From: Candidatus Odyssella sp.
GTDB lineage: Bacteria; Pseudomonadota; Alphaproteobacteria; Bin65
NCBI GenBank assembly: GCA_016792765.1
Contig: JAEULD010000176.1
Span: forward strand, 1 to 34,282
Reading direction: 5' to 3'
Length of the DNA stretch: 34,282 nucleotides
In this document: one piece after another, positions 7,993 to 15,347 of the stretch
How positions within the stretch are numbered: the stretch's first letter is position 1
Layout: every line of letters starts with the position of its first letter
The notes under the pieces: model-generated
What the model saw: only the letters and a program-made list of their open reading frames with translations
Databases searched by the model: none
What the model was told of the DNA's origin: nothing
Made by a program: the position numbers and the translations under genes

Positions 7993-8175
7993 GTCGTCCC
8001 GGGCGCGCCGTAGCATGGCGTACTTCACGCCATGCTGCGGCGCAGACCCGGGACTTAGACGAGGCGCTGAAGCAGCGTTGCGGCCGCACCCCGCGGCGAT
8101 GCTTCGTTTAGGTCCCGGGTCAGCAGCGCATCATTGCGCGAAGGGCGCAATGCTGCGCAGCACCCGGGATGACAG
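7993..8175. repeat. Pair of 69-bp palindromic repeats in inverted orientation (BIME-like)
   Basis: The 302-bp gap between the dehydrogenase and ligase genes contains two 69-bp units: unit 1 at 7993-8061, and unit 2 at 8107-8175 on the opposite strand, with a 45-bp linker. Aligned by hand without gaps, they agree at 53 of 69 positions. Each folds into a long hairpin: ends GTC(G/A)TCCCGGG and ACCCGGGAC(T/C)TA(G/A)ACG, core arms GCATGGCGT/ACGCCATGC in unit 1 and ATTGCGC/GCGCAAT in unit 2, loop around CTTC. The compensated arm changes suggest selection for the fold. This is the layout of REP pairs. No gene or clear promoter is seen in the rest of the gap. Confidence 0.8.
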
Positions 8176-8191
8176 CGATCATGAAATCTGC

Positions 8192-9739
8192 TCACGCGCC
8201 CATCTTCTTCAGCGCGAGCTTGTCGAGCTTGCCGACGCTGGTCTTGGGCAAGGCGGGCAGGAATTCGATGTGCTTCGGGCGCTTGTACTTGACGAGATTC
8301 GCCTCGCAATAGGCCTCGAGCGCTTCGCGCGTCAGCGATGCGCAGGGCTTGAGTGCCACGAAGGCCTTCACCGCCTCGCCCGAGAAGCCGTCGGGCACGC
8401 CCACCGTCGCCGCCTCGTGGATCGCCGGATGCTTCATCAGCAGCTCGTCGATCTCGCGCGGATACACGTTGAACCCGCCGACCAGGATCATCTCCTTCTT
8501 GCGGTCGACGACGAAGAGATAGCCGTCCTCGTCGAAATAGCCGATGTCGCCGGTGTGGAGCCATCCGCCGCGGAGCGCGTTGGCCGTCTCCTCGGGCCGG
8601 TTGCGATAGCCCACCATCACCTGCGGGCCGCGCAGGCGGATCTCGCCGGCTTCGCCCTGCGGCAGCACGCGCGTGCCGGTCTCGAGATCGACGATCTCGA
8701 TCTCGGTATCGGCCACCGGCGGGCCCACCGAGCGGAGCTTGCGGCGGCCCTTCACCGGATTGCCGGCGATGGGCGCCGCCTCCGACATGCCGATGCCCTC
8801 GAAGATCGCGGTTCCGGTCTCGCGCTCCCAGGCGACGAGCAGCTCTTCCGCGCAGGGCGCGCCGCCCGAGAGGCAGAATTTCAGGCGGGAGAAATCGGTG
8901 GTGCGGTAGGCCTCGTTGCCGCGCAGGCCGACATAGATCGCCGAGGGCCCGCCGGCGAACACGGTGATGCGCTGGCGCGCGAAGGCGTCGAGCACGGCCG
9001 CCGGCTTGTAGACGGGCACGATCACGGTGGTGGCGCCGGCATGCATCGGCACCAGCGCCGTGAACCAGAAGCCCCAGATGTGGAACGCCGGGGCCACGTT
9101 CAGCACGCGCTCGCGGTCCTGCTCCAGCGGCCAGCAGCCGAGCGCCGCGCGCGCATGCGCCATCAGCCCGGCATGGCGGTGCTGCGCGGCCTTGGGCACG
9201 CCGGTCGTGCCGCCGGTGAAGAACATCGCCGCGAGATCGCCGGGGCGCGGCAGCGGCTCGGGCAGGGCGAGCGACGGGTCCGCCGCCCAGGGCTCGATGC
9301 GCTCGCCGCCCTCGCCGAGCACGACCACGTGCGCGGCGCCTGCCTCGCCGGCGAGCCGCCGCGCGCGCTCGGCCCAATCCGCCCGGCAGACGACGATGCG
9401 CGGCTCGGCATCCTTGAGCGCACGCAGCACTTCTGGATCGGTGAAGCCGGGATTGACCGGCGCCACCTGCGCGCCGGCCGCCATCGCGGCGAGCAGCGCC
9501 ACCGCCGTCTCGAGCGAATTCGGCATCACCACCGCCACGCGCTCGCCGCCGGCGCCGAGCGCGCGCAGGCGATGCGCGAGCCCGGCCACCGCCGCAGCGT
9601 AGGCGCGGTAGGAGAGCGTGCGATCCTCGACGACGATCCCGTCTTGCGCGCCGATCGCGGCGGCGTTGCGCTGCAGCGCGTGGACGACCGTCGCGTGGCG
9701 CGGCGCGGCCGGGTCGAGGCGATGGACCGGCGGCTTCAC
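8192..9739 (-). CDS. AMP-dependent acyl-CoA synthetase / ligase (ANL superfamily)
   Basis: A 515-residue adenylate-forming enzyme that activates a carboxylic acid with ATP and then CoA. Motifs in order: P-loop FFTGGTTGVPKAAQ (173-186), LSGGAPCAEE, FEGIGMSEAAP (A5-type motif), HTGDIGYFDEDGYLFVVDRKKEMI with the hinge, and a C-terminal KTSVGKLDK carrying the catalytic lysine. The usual TSGTTG reads TGGTTG. The GTG start overlaps the TGA of the upstream methyltransferase gene (9736-9739), so the two are translationally coupled. With the dehydrogenase downstream it forms an activation plus alpha,beta-oxidation pair, the order seen in DmdB/DmdC-type and beta-oxidation pathways. The substrate is unassigned. 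Confidence 0.92.
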   Translation of the reverse strand: MKPPVHRLDPAAPRHATVVHALQRNAAAIGAQDGIVVEDRTLSYRAYAAAVAGLAHRLRALGAGGERVAVVMPNSLETAVALLAAMAAGAQVAPVNPGFTDPEVLRALKDAEPRIVVCRADWAERARRLAGEAGAAHVVVLGEGGERIEPWAADPSLALPEPLPRPGDLAAMFFTGGTTGVPKAAQHRHAGLMAHARAALGCWPLEQDRERVLNVAPAFHIWGFWFTALVPMHAGATTVIVPVYKPAAVLDAFARQRITVFAGGPSAIYVGLRGNEAYRTTDFSRLKFCLSGGAPCAEELLVAWERETGTAIFEGIGMSEAAPIAGNPVKGRRKLRSVGPPVADTEIEIVDLETGTRVLPQGEAGEIRLRGPQVMVGYRNRPEETANALRGGWLHTGDIGYFDEDGYLFVVDRKKEMILVGGFNVYPREIDELLMKHPAIHEAATVGVPDGFSGEAVKAFVALKPCASLTREALEAYCEANLVKYKRPKHIEFLPALPKTSVGKLDKLALKKMGA

Positions 9740-10929
9740 GCGGCCTTCTTCTTCGCCTTGGCCTTGGGCTTCTTCTTCGCCCAGAGCTGCTTGCTGGCGA
9801 GCCGCGCGCCTTCGGCGAGCGCGCGGAACTTCGTCCAGATGATCCGCGGATGCACCTCGGTGTGGTAGCAGGCCTGCGAGGAGAAGCCGCAATCGGCGCC
9901 GGCGATGACGTTGTCGCGCCCGACGAGCTTCGCGAAGCGCACCAGCCACTCCGCGATCAGCTCGGGGTGCTCCACGATGTTGATCGCGTGCGTGATCACG
10001 CCGGGCATGATCGCCTTGCCCTCGGGCAGCTTGTGCGTCTCGAACACGTGGTAGTCGTGCTCGTGCCGCGCGTTCGCCGCCTCGAACGAATAGATTCCGG
10101 CCTTGATCTTGTAGATGTGCCGGATCACGTCGCGCAGCTGCGGCTCGTACACGCGCGGGCCGTGGTTGATGCCGTAGCAGGTGTGGAAGCGGATGCGCTC
10201 CTCGGGCAGGCCTTTCAGGCCGTGATTGATGCTGCCGACATACATGTCGGCCTTCTTCGCGCGCTGCTTCGCGTCGAGCTTCGGGTCGCCGAAAATGTCG
10301 GACAGGAACGGATCGTCGACCTGGAGGTCGAAGCCCGCCTCGATGATCGCCGCATATTCGGTGCGCATCGCGGCGGCGACGGCATAGAAGAACTCCTCGT
10401 CGGACTTGTAATACTCGTTGCGGCCGACGCCCGAGGGCGCCGTGGAGGGGACGAACGCGCCCGTCACCTTCACCGCGTCGACGGCCTTCCGGAGATTGGC
10501 GAGATCGCGCTTCAGCTCCTCCTGGCCGGTATAGGTGATCGGGCCCACGGCGAAGAGCGGCTTCGGCGGCACGACGGTGCCGCCCATCATCGCCTTCTTG
10601 AAATACTCGTCGTAATACTCCGGAAACGCGTCGTGCTCGGTCTTGTAGAGCTCGAACTTCACGCCTTCCTTGGGCGCCAGGCCGCCCAGGCGCTGCTTGG
10701 CATAGGTGAAGAATCCCGCCTTCGAGGTTTCGCCGTCGCAGACGATGTCGATGCCGGCCTCGGCCTGCTGCCTGACGATCTCGGCCACCGCGCCGGTCAC
10801 GCGCGCCTGATACTTCGCCTCGTCGATCGGTCCGCCGGTCAGGCGCACCTTCATCATGTCGAGCAGGTCGTGCGGCCGCGGCAGCGAGCCCACATGGGTG
10901 ACGAGAATTCGGTTCGCGTTTCGCTTCAT
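9736..10929 (-). CDS. MetE-like cobalamin-independent methyltransferase paralogue (UROD/MetE superfamily)
   Basis: A 397-residue protein equivalent to the C-terminal catalytic barrel of MetE. All four zinc ligands of the family can be placed: H249 and C251 in FHTCYGINHG, E283 in SFEAANARHEHD and C347 in GADCGFSSQ. The start THVGSLPRPHDL is the family's first strand. It lacks the N-terminal MetE domain, like archaeal short MetE and the epoxyalkane:CoM transferases, so a thiol is probably activated on zinc, but donor and acceptor are unknown. The end is a lysine/alanine-rich tail (from about 385). A GGAGGA ribosome site precedes the ATG. It is coupled to the ligase gene by GTGA overlap. True methionine synthesis is served by metH, so this is likely a substrate-specific paralogue. 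Confidence 0.88.
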   Translation of the reverse strand: MKRNANRILVTHVGSLPRPHDLLDMMKVRLTGGPIDEAKYQARVTGAVAEIVRQQAEAGIDIVCDGETSKAGFFTYAKQRLGGLAPKEGVKFELYKTEHDAFPEYYDEYFKKAMMGGTVVPPKPLFAVGPITYTGQEELKRDLANLRKAVDAVKVTGAFVPSTAPSGVGRNEYYKSDEEFFYAVAAAMRTEYAAIIEAGFDLQVDDPFLSDIFGDPKLDAKQRAKKADMYVGSINHGLKGLPEERIRFHTCYGINHGPRVYEPQLRDVIRHIYKIKAGIYSFEAANARHEHDYHVFETHKLPEGKAIMPGVITHAINIVEHPELIAEWLVRFAKLVGRDNVIAGADCGFSSQACYHTEVHPRIIWTKFRALAEGARLASKQLWAKKKPKAKAKKKAA

Positions 10930-10989
10930 GGCGTGATCCTCCGGTGGGGCGCTTCCGCTGTTGGTTGCCCGTCATTCAAACCGACTTGT

Positions 10990-11086
10990 CGTCCCCGCGA
11001 AAGCGGGGACCCATGCGATGCCAGCACGCCGCGGATGCCTGGAGGGGTTCGCCCGACGACGGAGCGGCCCCGTTCTCGCGGGGACG
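10990..11086. repeat. 97-bp palindromic element with 11-bp inverted ends
   Basis: The 184-bp gap between the methyltransferase and SBP genes holds an element bounded by CGTCCCCGCGA (10990-11000) and its exact reverse complement TCGCGGGGACG (11076-11086). The left end also forms a perfect short hairpin, GTCCCCGC-GAAA-GCGGGGAC (10991-11010). The arrangement resembles small non-coding dispersed elements common in high-GC proteobacteria. It could also act as a transcript-stabilising or attenuating hairpin inside the putative operon; that role is inferred. Confidence 0.6.
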
Positions 11087-11113
11087 GCACTCCGATGAGC
11101 GATGCGGACTCCG

Positions 11114-12319
11114 CTATTGAAGCGTCGCTTTGCACTCGCCGTGATACGCGTCCTTGTGGGCCTTGAAGACGACGCCCTCGGTCTTGATCGCGGGCGCGCC
11201 GCCGGGCCCCTTCACGACGCTGAACTTGTAGTAATCCTGGATCGGGAAGCCGTTCACGTTGAAGCTGAACCTGCCGCGTATGGATTCGTAGTCGGCCTTG
11301 CGCAGCGCGGCCGACAGCGCCTTGCGGTCGTCCACCTTGCCCTGCACCCCTTTCACGCCGCTGTCGATCAGGAACGCCGCGTCATAGGCCTGCGCGGCAA
11401 AGTGCGAAGGATGGGCCTTGTGCTTGGCGATGTAGCCTTTGACGAAACGCCGATTTCCCGGCGCGTCGGATTCGGCGTTCCAGTAGTCGGCGAAATAGGA
11501 GCCGATCGCGGCTTCGCCGATCGCCGGCAGGTTGAGATGATTGATGACGAAGACCGTGTAGAGCTTGATGTCCTTGCCGAGGCCGGCCGCCGCCCACTGC
11601 TTCATGAACGCCGTGCCCATGGCGCCCGGCGCGAACACGAAAACGCCGCCGGGTTTCTTCGCGCGGATCGAGGCGAACTCCGCCTGATAGTCGGTCGTGC
11701 CGATCTTGAATAGAACGCGGTCGCTGATCTTGCCCTGGTAGAAGCGCTCGAAGCCGGCAAGCACGTCCTTGCCGGCCTGATAGTTCGGCGCCATCAGGAG
11801 CACGTCCGAGAGCTTCTCGCCGTTCATGAGCTGGCCCATCGCCTCGGGCACCTGGTCGCCTTGCCACGACGTCGAGAAGAAATAGGGGCTGCAATCCTTT
11901 CCGGCGAGCTGCGAGGGGCCGGCGTTGGTGCTCACGAGGATTGCGTTGGAGCCGAGCACGCGGTCCTTCACCGCGACCATCACGTTCGACCAGATCGGCC
12001 CGGCCACGAAATGCACCTTGTCCTGCTGAAGGAACTTCTCGACCGCGGCGATGCCGGCCTCCGGCTTCAGCTGATCGTCGCCGTAGAACGTGACGGCCTT
12101 CAGGCCGCCGAACTTGCCGCCCAAATGCTCGAGCGCGAGCTCCCAGGCCTTCTTCATTTCCTCGCCGATCACGGCGCCGCCGCCGGTGAAGGTGTTGAGG
12201 AAGCCCACTCGGACCTCTTGTCCGGCGCGGACCTCCTGGGCGGCGGCGGAGCCGGCCATCAGGGCGAGAGCGGCGGATAGCGACAGCGTACGGCAAGCCG
12301 CCTTGCGGCGTGCGGTCAT
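11114..12319 (-). CDS. ABC transporter substrate-binding protein, branched-chain amino acid type
   Basis: A 401-residue periplasmic binding protein of the type I fold (Peripla_BP_6, LivK-like). A clear signal peptide, with a basic start and hydrophobic core, ends near SAAAQ (residue about 28). The mature part begins VRVGFLNTFTGGGAVIGEEM, as expected for the first lobe, and continues with VHFVAGPIWSNVMVAV, VSTNAGPSQLAGK and FAAQAYDAAFLIDSGV. No permease or ATPase gene lies beside it, so it must share a transporter encoded elsewhere. It has its own promoter, with an inverted repeat just upstream, and a TetR gene precedes it. It opens the minus-strand cluster, so it likely captures the compound handled by the methyltransferase, ligase and dehydrogenase. 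Confidence 0.9.
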   Translation of the reverse strand: MTARRKAACRTLSLSAALALMAGSAAAQEVRAGQEVRVGFLNTFTGGGAVIGEEMKKAWELALEHLGGKFGGLKAVTFYGDDQLKPEAGIAAVEKFLQQDKVHFVAGPIWSNVMVAVKDRVLGSNAILVSTNAGPSQLAGKDCSPYFFSTSWQGDQVPEAMGQLMNGEKLSDVLLMAPNYQAGKDVLAGFERFYQGKISDRVLFKIGTTDYQAEFASIRAKKPGGVFVFAPGAMGTAFMKQWAAAGLGKDIKLYTVFVINHLNLPAIGEAAIGSYFADYWNAESDAPGNRRFVKGYIAKHKAHPSHFAAQAYDAAFLIDSGVKGVQGKVDDRKALSAALRKADYESIRGRFSFNVNGFPIQDYYKFSVVKGPGGAPAIKTEGVVFKAHKDAYHGECKATLQ

Positions 12320-12372
12320 GGCTTCCTCCCGTGATATCGTGGCGCCGCCGCGTTTCGGGCGGCTTGGCGCAG

Positions 12373-12430
12373 ACTATGAAAGGGCCCGGGCGGCCCGTCA
12401 ACAGAAACAAAACGGCTGCTCTGTTTGTTT
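12373..12430 (-). promoter_or_regulatory. Promoter of the SBP gene with upstream inverted repeat
   Basis: Read on the minus strand, TTGACG (12396-12401) and CATAGT (12373-12378) are separated by 17 bp, a good sigma70-type pair about 55 bases before the SBP start. Immediately upstream is an AT-rich inverted repeat with perfect 7-bp arms, AAACAAA (12405-12411) and TTTGTTT (12424-12430). It stands out from the GC-rich background and lies between the TetR gene and the SBP gene, so it is a plausible operator. Binding is inferred, not shown. Confidence 0.5.
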
Positions 12431-12465
12431 ATGAGCGCGTCCGGCGCGTTCTCGCCGGCCGTCGG

Positions 12466-13071
12466 TCAGCGTCGGCGAGGCGGGCTTTCGGTGAGGATGC
12501 GCTCGATGCGCGCGATGAGGCGTGCGTTCTTGCGCGGGTCCGGGCGCCAGGCGGAGGTCAGCGCCATGCCGCGCACCTGGCCGAGAATGATGTCGTAAAT
12601 TTCTTCCGCCCGCGTCCTGCCGTAACCCGCGCCGCAAAGCGCCTTCGTCCATGCCGCGCGCATCGCGGCGTGGTAGTGCGCGACGACCGGGTGAATGTGC
12701 CGCGCGAGGCGGCGATCGGTCCGCGCCGCGATCACGGAATCGAGCGAGCCCAGGAAGAAGCGCCCGAAATAGAGCGAGAACAGGTCTGCGATCAGGTCGC
12801 GCACGGGGTTCCTGGAGGTCTTCGCTCGCTCCGTGCCGAGCGCGATCGCCTCGTCGTAGGCCTGCCGGTTCGCGGCGACGACGAGGTCTTCCTTGGTCCG
12901 GAAATGATGCACGCGCGCGCCGTTGGAGACCCCGGCGCGCCTGGCGATGTCGGCCGTGGTGAGCCGCGCGTAGCCGCGCTCGATCAGCAGGTCGATCGTG
13001 GCCTCGAGCAGCCGTCCGCGCGTCTCGGCGCTGCGCTCTTCCTGCGTGCGGCGTTTCGGTTTGATCGGCAC
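12466..13071 (-). CDS. TetR/AcrR family transcriptional regulator
   Basis: A 201-residue protein. ETRGRLLEATIDLLIERGYARLTTADIARRAGVSNGARVHHFRTKEDLVVAA is a TetR DNA-binding domain. No ATG lies near; the GTG at 13071 is chosen because GGGAAACGGG precedes it and the protein then begins with the short basic leader PIKPKRRTQEERS before helix 1. It lies 146 bases upstream of the SBP gene on the same strand, with a promoter plus inverted repeat in between, so it is the probable controller of the SBP/methyltransferase/ligase cluster. The ligand is unknown. Confidence 0.85.
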   Translation of the reverse strand: MPIKPKRRTQEERSAETRGRLLEATIDLLIERGYARLTTADIARRAGVSNGARVHHFRTKEDLVVAANRQAYDEAIALGTERAKTSRNPVRDLIADLFSLYFGRFFLGSLDSVIAARTDRRLARHIHPVVAHYHAAMRAAWTKALCGAGYGRTRAEEIYDIILGQVRGMALTSAWRPDPRKNARLIARIERILTESPPRRR

Positions 13072-13145
13072 GAACCCGTTTCCCGCGAAGTGCCGGCGAT
13101 AGATGGCCGCGTTCGCGCCGCTTGTCCAGTTATCCGCGCGGCGGA

Positions 13146-13685
13146 CTACTGGCTCTCCTTGTCCATCTCCTCGAAGTTCGGCTGGACGAAATGCAGGCAC
13201 AGATCCTGATGCCTGTCGCCGCCATACACGTCCACGATCTCGACGCGCAGCGTCGCGGTCTTCACCGCGCGCGGCAGGCGGATCGTCTGCAGCTCCTCGG
13301 TGTCCTTGATCTCGGCGGCGAAGCTGAGGCCGTCCGCGGTCTCGATGCGGATCGTGCGGGCGCGCGCGTTGGCGAAGAAGGTCTGCTTCGATTTCGCGTA
13401 GCCGTTGCCGATCAGGATCGATTTGAAGCGTACCGGCTCGGCGTAGAGAATGCGGATGTATTCGCCCCTGCCGCTGCCGGGGGCACCTTCGCACCACGCC
13501 GCTGCGCGGTCGCGGAACAGATTTCCGGGCCCGTAGGTGTTGGCGCCCTGCGGCTTCAGCACCGAGCTCGCGCACACCTTGTGGTTCGCCGCGTATTGCC
13601 CGGCGCCGCGGTCGATGCACACTTCGGCCCAGGCGGGCGCGGCGGCGAGAACGAGGGCGGGTGCCAGCAGGCGGAGCGGGGACAT
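13146..13685 (-). CDS. Secreted protein with NADase-type glycan-binding (discoidin-like) domain
   Basis: A 179-residue exported protein. A signal peptide ends at PAWA (residue about 20), followed by a cysteine-containing start. The body resembles the NADase-type glycan-binding domain, a beta-sandwich related to F5/8C domains. Visible features are NTYGPGNLFRDRAAAWCEGAPG (split around AAAW), GRGEYIRILYAEP, IGNGYAKS, FFANARARTIRIE and a closing DLCLHFVQPNF. Such domains are found alone or fused to NAD glycohydrolases; no enzyme domain is present here. It probably binds sugar polymers or another surface ligand in the periplasm or outside the cell. The ATG at 13685 is set by the signal peptide. 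It is divergent from the flavoprotein gene at 13794. Confidence 0.75.
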   Translation of the reverse strand: MSPLRLLAPALVLAAAPAWAEVCIDRGAGQYAANHKVCASSVLKPQGANTYGPGNLFRDRAAAWCEGAPGSGRGEYIRILYAEPVRFKSILIGNGYAKSKQTFFANARARTIRIETADGLSFAAEIKDTEELQTIRLPRAVKTATLRVEIVDVYGGDRHQDLCLHFVQPNFEEMDKESQ

Positions 13686-13793
13686 GGCGAGCCTCTTGGG
13701 GAGGCTGCCACCATAGCCCGGGGGCGGCGGCAACGCACGCATACGGGCGCCGCACGGCTGGCCTCTCCGGCCGCTCTCGACTAAATCAGGCGC

Positions 13794-15236
13794 ATGAGCG
13801 AAGCGTCCCGCCCGTCCACGCGTTTCGAAGAGGCGTTCGCCCGCATCAGGGCGGCGGTGGGCGAAAAAGGCTGCACGACCGATCCCGCCGAAATGGCGCC
13901 GCGCTTGAAGGACGAGCGCGGGCTGTGGCAGGGCCGCGCCGCGATGCTCGTCCGCCCGGCCAGCACCGCCGAAACGGCCGCCGTCGTCCGCATCTGCGCC
14001 GAGGCGGGCGTGCCGATCGTGCCGCAAGGCGGCAACACCGGCCTCGTCGGCGGCTCGGTGCCCGACATGGCGTTTCCCGGCATCGTGCTGGCGCTGGGGC
14101 GGATGAACCGCATCCGCGCGGTCGATCCGGTCAACAACACGATCACCGCCGAGGCCGGCTGCATCCTCGCCGAGATCCAGCGGGCGGCGGCCGAGCGCAA
14201 CCGGCTCTTCCCGCTCAGCCTCGGCGCCGAAGGCACCTGCCAGATCGGCGGCAATCTGTCGACGAACGCCGGCGGCACCGGCGTGCTGCGCTACGGCAAC
14301 ATGCGCGAGCTGATGCTCGGGCTCGAAGTCGTGCTGCCGAGCGGCGAGGTGTGGGACGGGCTGCGCGGCCTCCGGAAGGACAACACCGGCTACGCGCTGC
14401 GCCATCTATTCGTGGGCGCCGAGGGCACGCTCGGCATCGTCACCGCCGCGGTGCTGAAGCTATTCCCGCTGCCGCGCGACCGGCAGACCGCGTTCGCCGC
14501 GGTGCCGGCTCCCGATGCGTCGGTGGCGCTGCTCGGCCGCCTGCAGGAAGCGACCGGCGAGGCCGTTACCGGCTACGAGCTGATCGGCCGCCTGCCGCTC
14601 GAGATGGTGCTGCGCAACATCGCCGGCACGGCCGATCCGTTCGGGGCGCGCGCGTATCCGCACTACGTCCTGATCGAGCTCTCCGGCCAGGGTGCCGAGG
14701 GCACGCTGCGCGCGCCGCTCGAGGAAACCCTCGCGCAGGCGCAGGCCGACGGCCTCGTGCTCGACGCGGTGTTCGCGTCCAGCACCGCGCAGGCGCGCGC
14801 CTTCTGGAAGCTGCGCGATTCGATCAACGAGGCCCAGAAGCCCGAGGGCGCCAGCATCAAGCACGACGTCGCCGTGCCGGTCTCGCGCGTGGCCGAGTTC
14901 ATCCGGCGCGCGACGCAGGCATGCGAGGCCGCGCTGCCCGGCCTGCGCGTCGTCGCGTTCGGCCATGTCGGCGACGGCAACATCCACTTCAACCTCACCC
15001 AGCCGCTCCAGGGCTGGACGCGCGAGCGCTTCCTCGGCGAATGGGAGCGCATGCAGCGCATCGTCCACGACATGGTCATGGAGATGAACGGCAGCTTCTC
15101 GGCCGAGCACGGCATCGGCCGGCTCAAGATCGGCGAGATGCGCCGCTACCGCTCCGCCGTCGAGCTCGATCTGATGAAATCGCTGAAGGCGGCGCTCGAT
15201 CCCGAGAACATCATGAATCCGGGGCGGGTCGTCTGA
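13794..15236 (+). CDS. FAD-linked oxidase, GlcD / D-2-hydroxyglutarate dehydrogenase-like
   Basis: A 480-residue flavoprotein with an N-terminal PCMH-type FAD domain and a C-terminal FAD-oxidase domain. FAD-binding signatures are VPQGGNTGLVGGSVP (76-90) and LGAEGTCQIGGNLSTNAGG (143-161), with VGAEGTLGIVT (207-217). The metal/substrate site is FGHVGDGNIHFN (389-400; H391, H398) with AEHGIG (437-442). This pattern fits D-2-hydroxy-acid dehydrogenases (D-lactate, D-2-hydroxyglutarate or glycolate), which pass electrons to a quinone or electron-transfer flavoprotein. The exact substrate cannot be told from sequence. The start is divergent from the glycan-binding gene, and an acyl-CoA dehydrogenase gene follows 111 bases later on the same strand, so both may feed ETF. 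Confidence 0.9.
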   Translation: MSEASRPSTRFEEAFARIRAAVGEKGCTTDPAEMAPRLKDERGLWQGRAAMLVRPASTAETAAVVRICAEAGVPIVPQGGNTGLVGGSVPDMAFPGIVLALGRMNRIRAVDPVNNTITAEAGCILAEIQRAAAERNRLFPLSLGAEGTCQIGGNLSTNAGGTGVLRYGNMRELMLGLEVVLPSGEVWDGLRGLRKDNTGYALRHLFVGAEGTLGIVTAAVLKLFPLPRDRQTAFAAVPAPDASVALLGRLQEATGEAVTGYELIGRLPLEMVLRNIAGTADPFGARAYPHYVLIELSGQGAEGTLRAPLEETLAQAQADGLVLDAVFASSTAQARAFWKLRDSINEAQKPEGASIKHDVAVPVSRVAEFIRRATQACEAALPGLRVVAFGHVGDGNIHFNLTQPLQGWTRERFLGEWERMQRIVHDMVMEMNGSFSAEHGIGRLKIGEMRRYRSAVELDLMKSLKAALDPENIMNPGRVV

Positions 15237-15347
15237 ACCCCCGACGTTGCCGTGCGCGCGCCGGGCGGGGCGGGAAAAGAGGCGTCATTGACAATTCGCA
15301 GGCCCGGCTCTTCTTAGTCCGCGCATTCAACCAGCACGGTTAGCGCC

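Noticed and set aside
6025..8028. 667-codon minus-strand frame over the dehydrogenase gene
   Set aside because: It is an alternative frame of the same strand as the real 583-residue enzyme, is Arg-rich and has no recognisable motif.
7993..8175. CRISPR array
   Set aside because: Two copies only, inverted relative to each other and internally palindromic; no regular direct repeats, spacers or cas genes anywhere in the window.
6138..9739. Complete DMSP demethylation pathway (dmdABCD)
   Set aside because: Ligase and DmdC-like dehydrogenase are present, but there is no GcvT-like DmdA and no crotonase-type DmdD; the subfamily name alone is not evidence for DMSP use.
10930..11113. Cobalamin or SAM riboswitch upstream of the MetE-like gene
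   Set aside because: The gap is explained by a palindromic repeat and shows no B12-box or SAM-core sequence.
13686..14405. Upstream extension of the glycan-binding protein to 419 residues
   Set aside because: The extension is antisense to the flavoprotein gene, and the signal peptide fixes the start at 13685.
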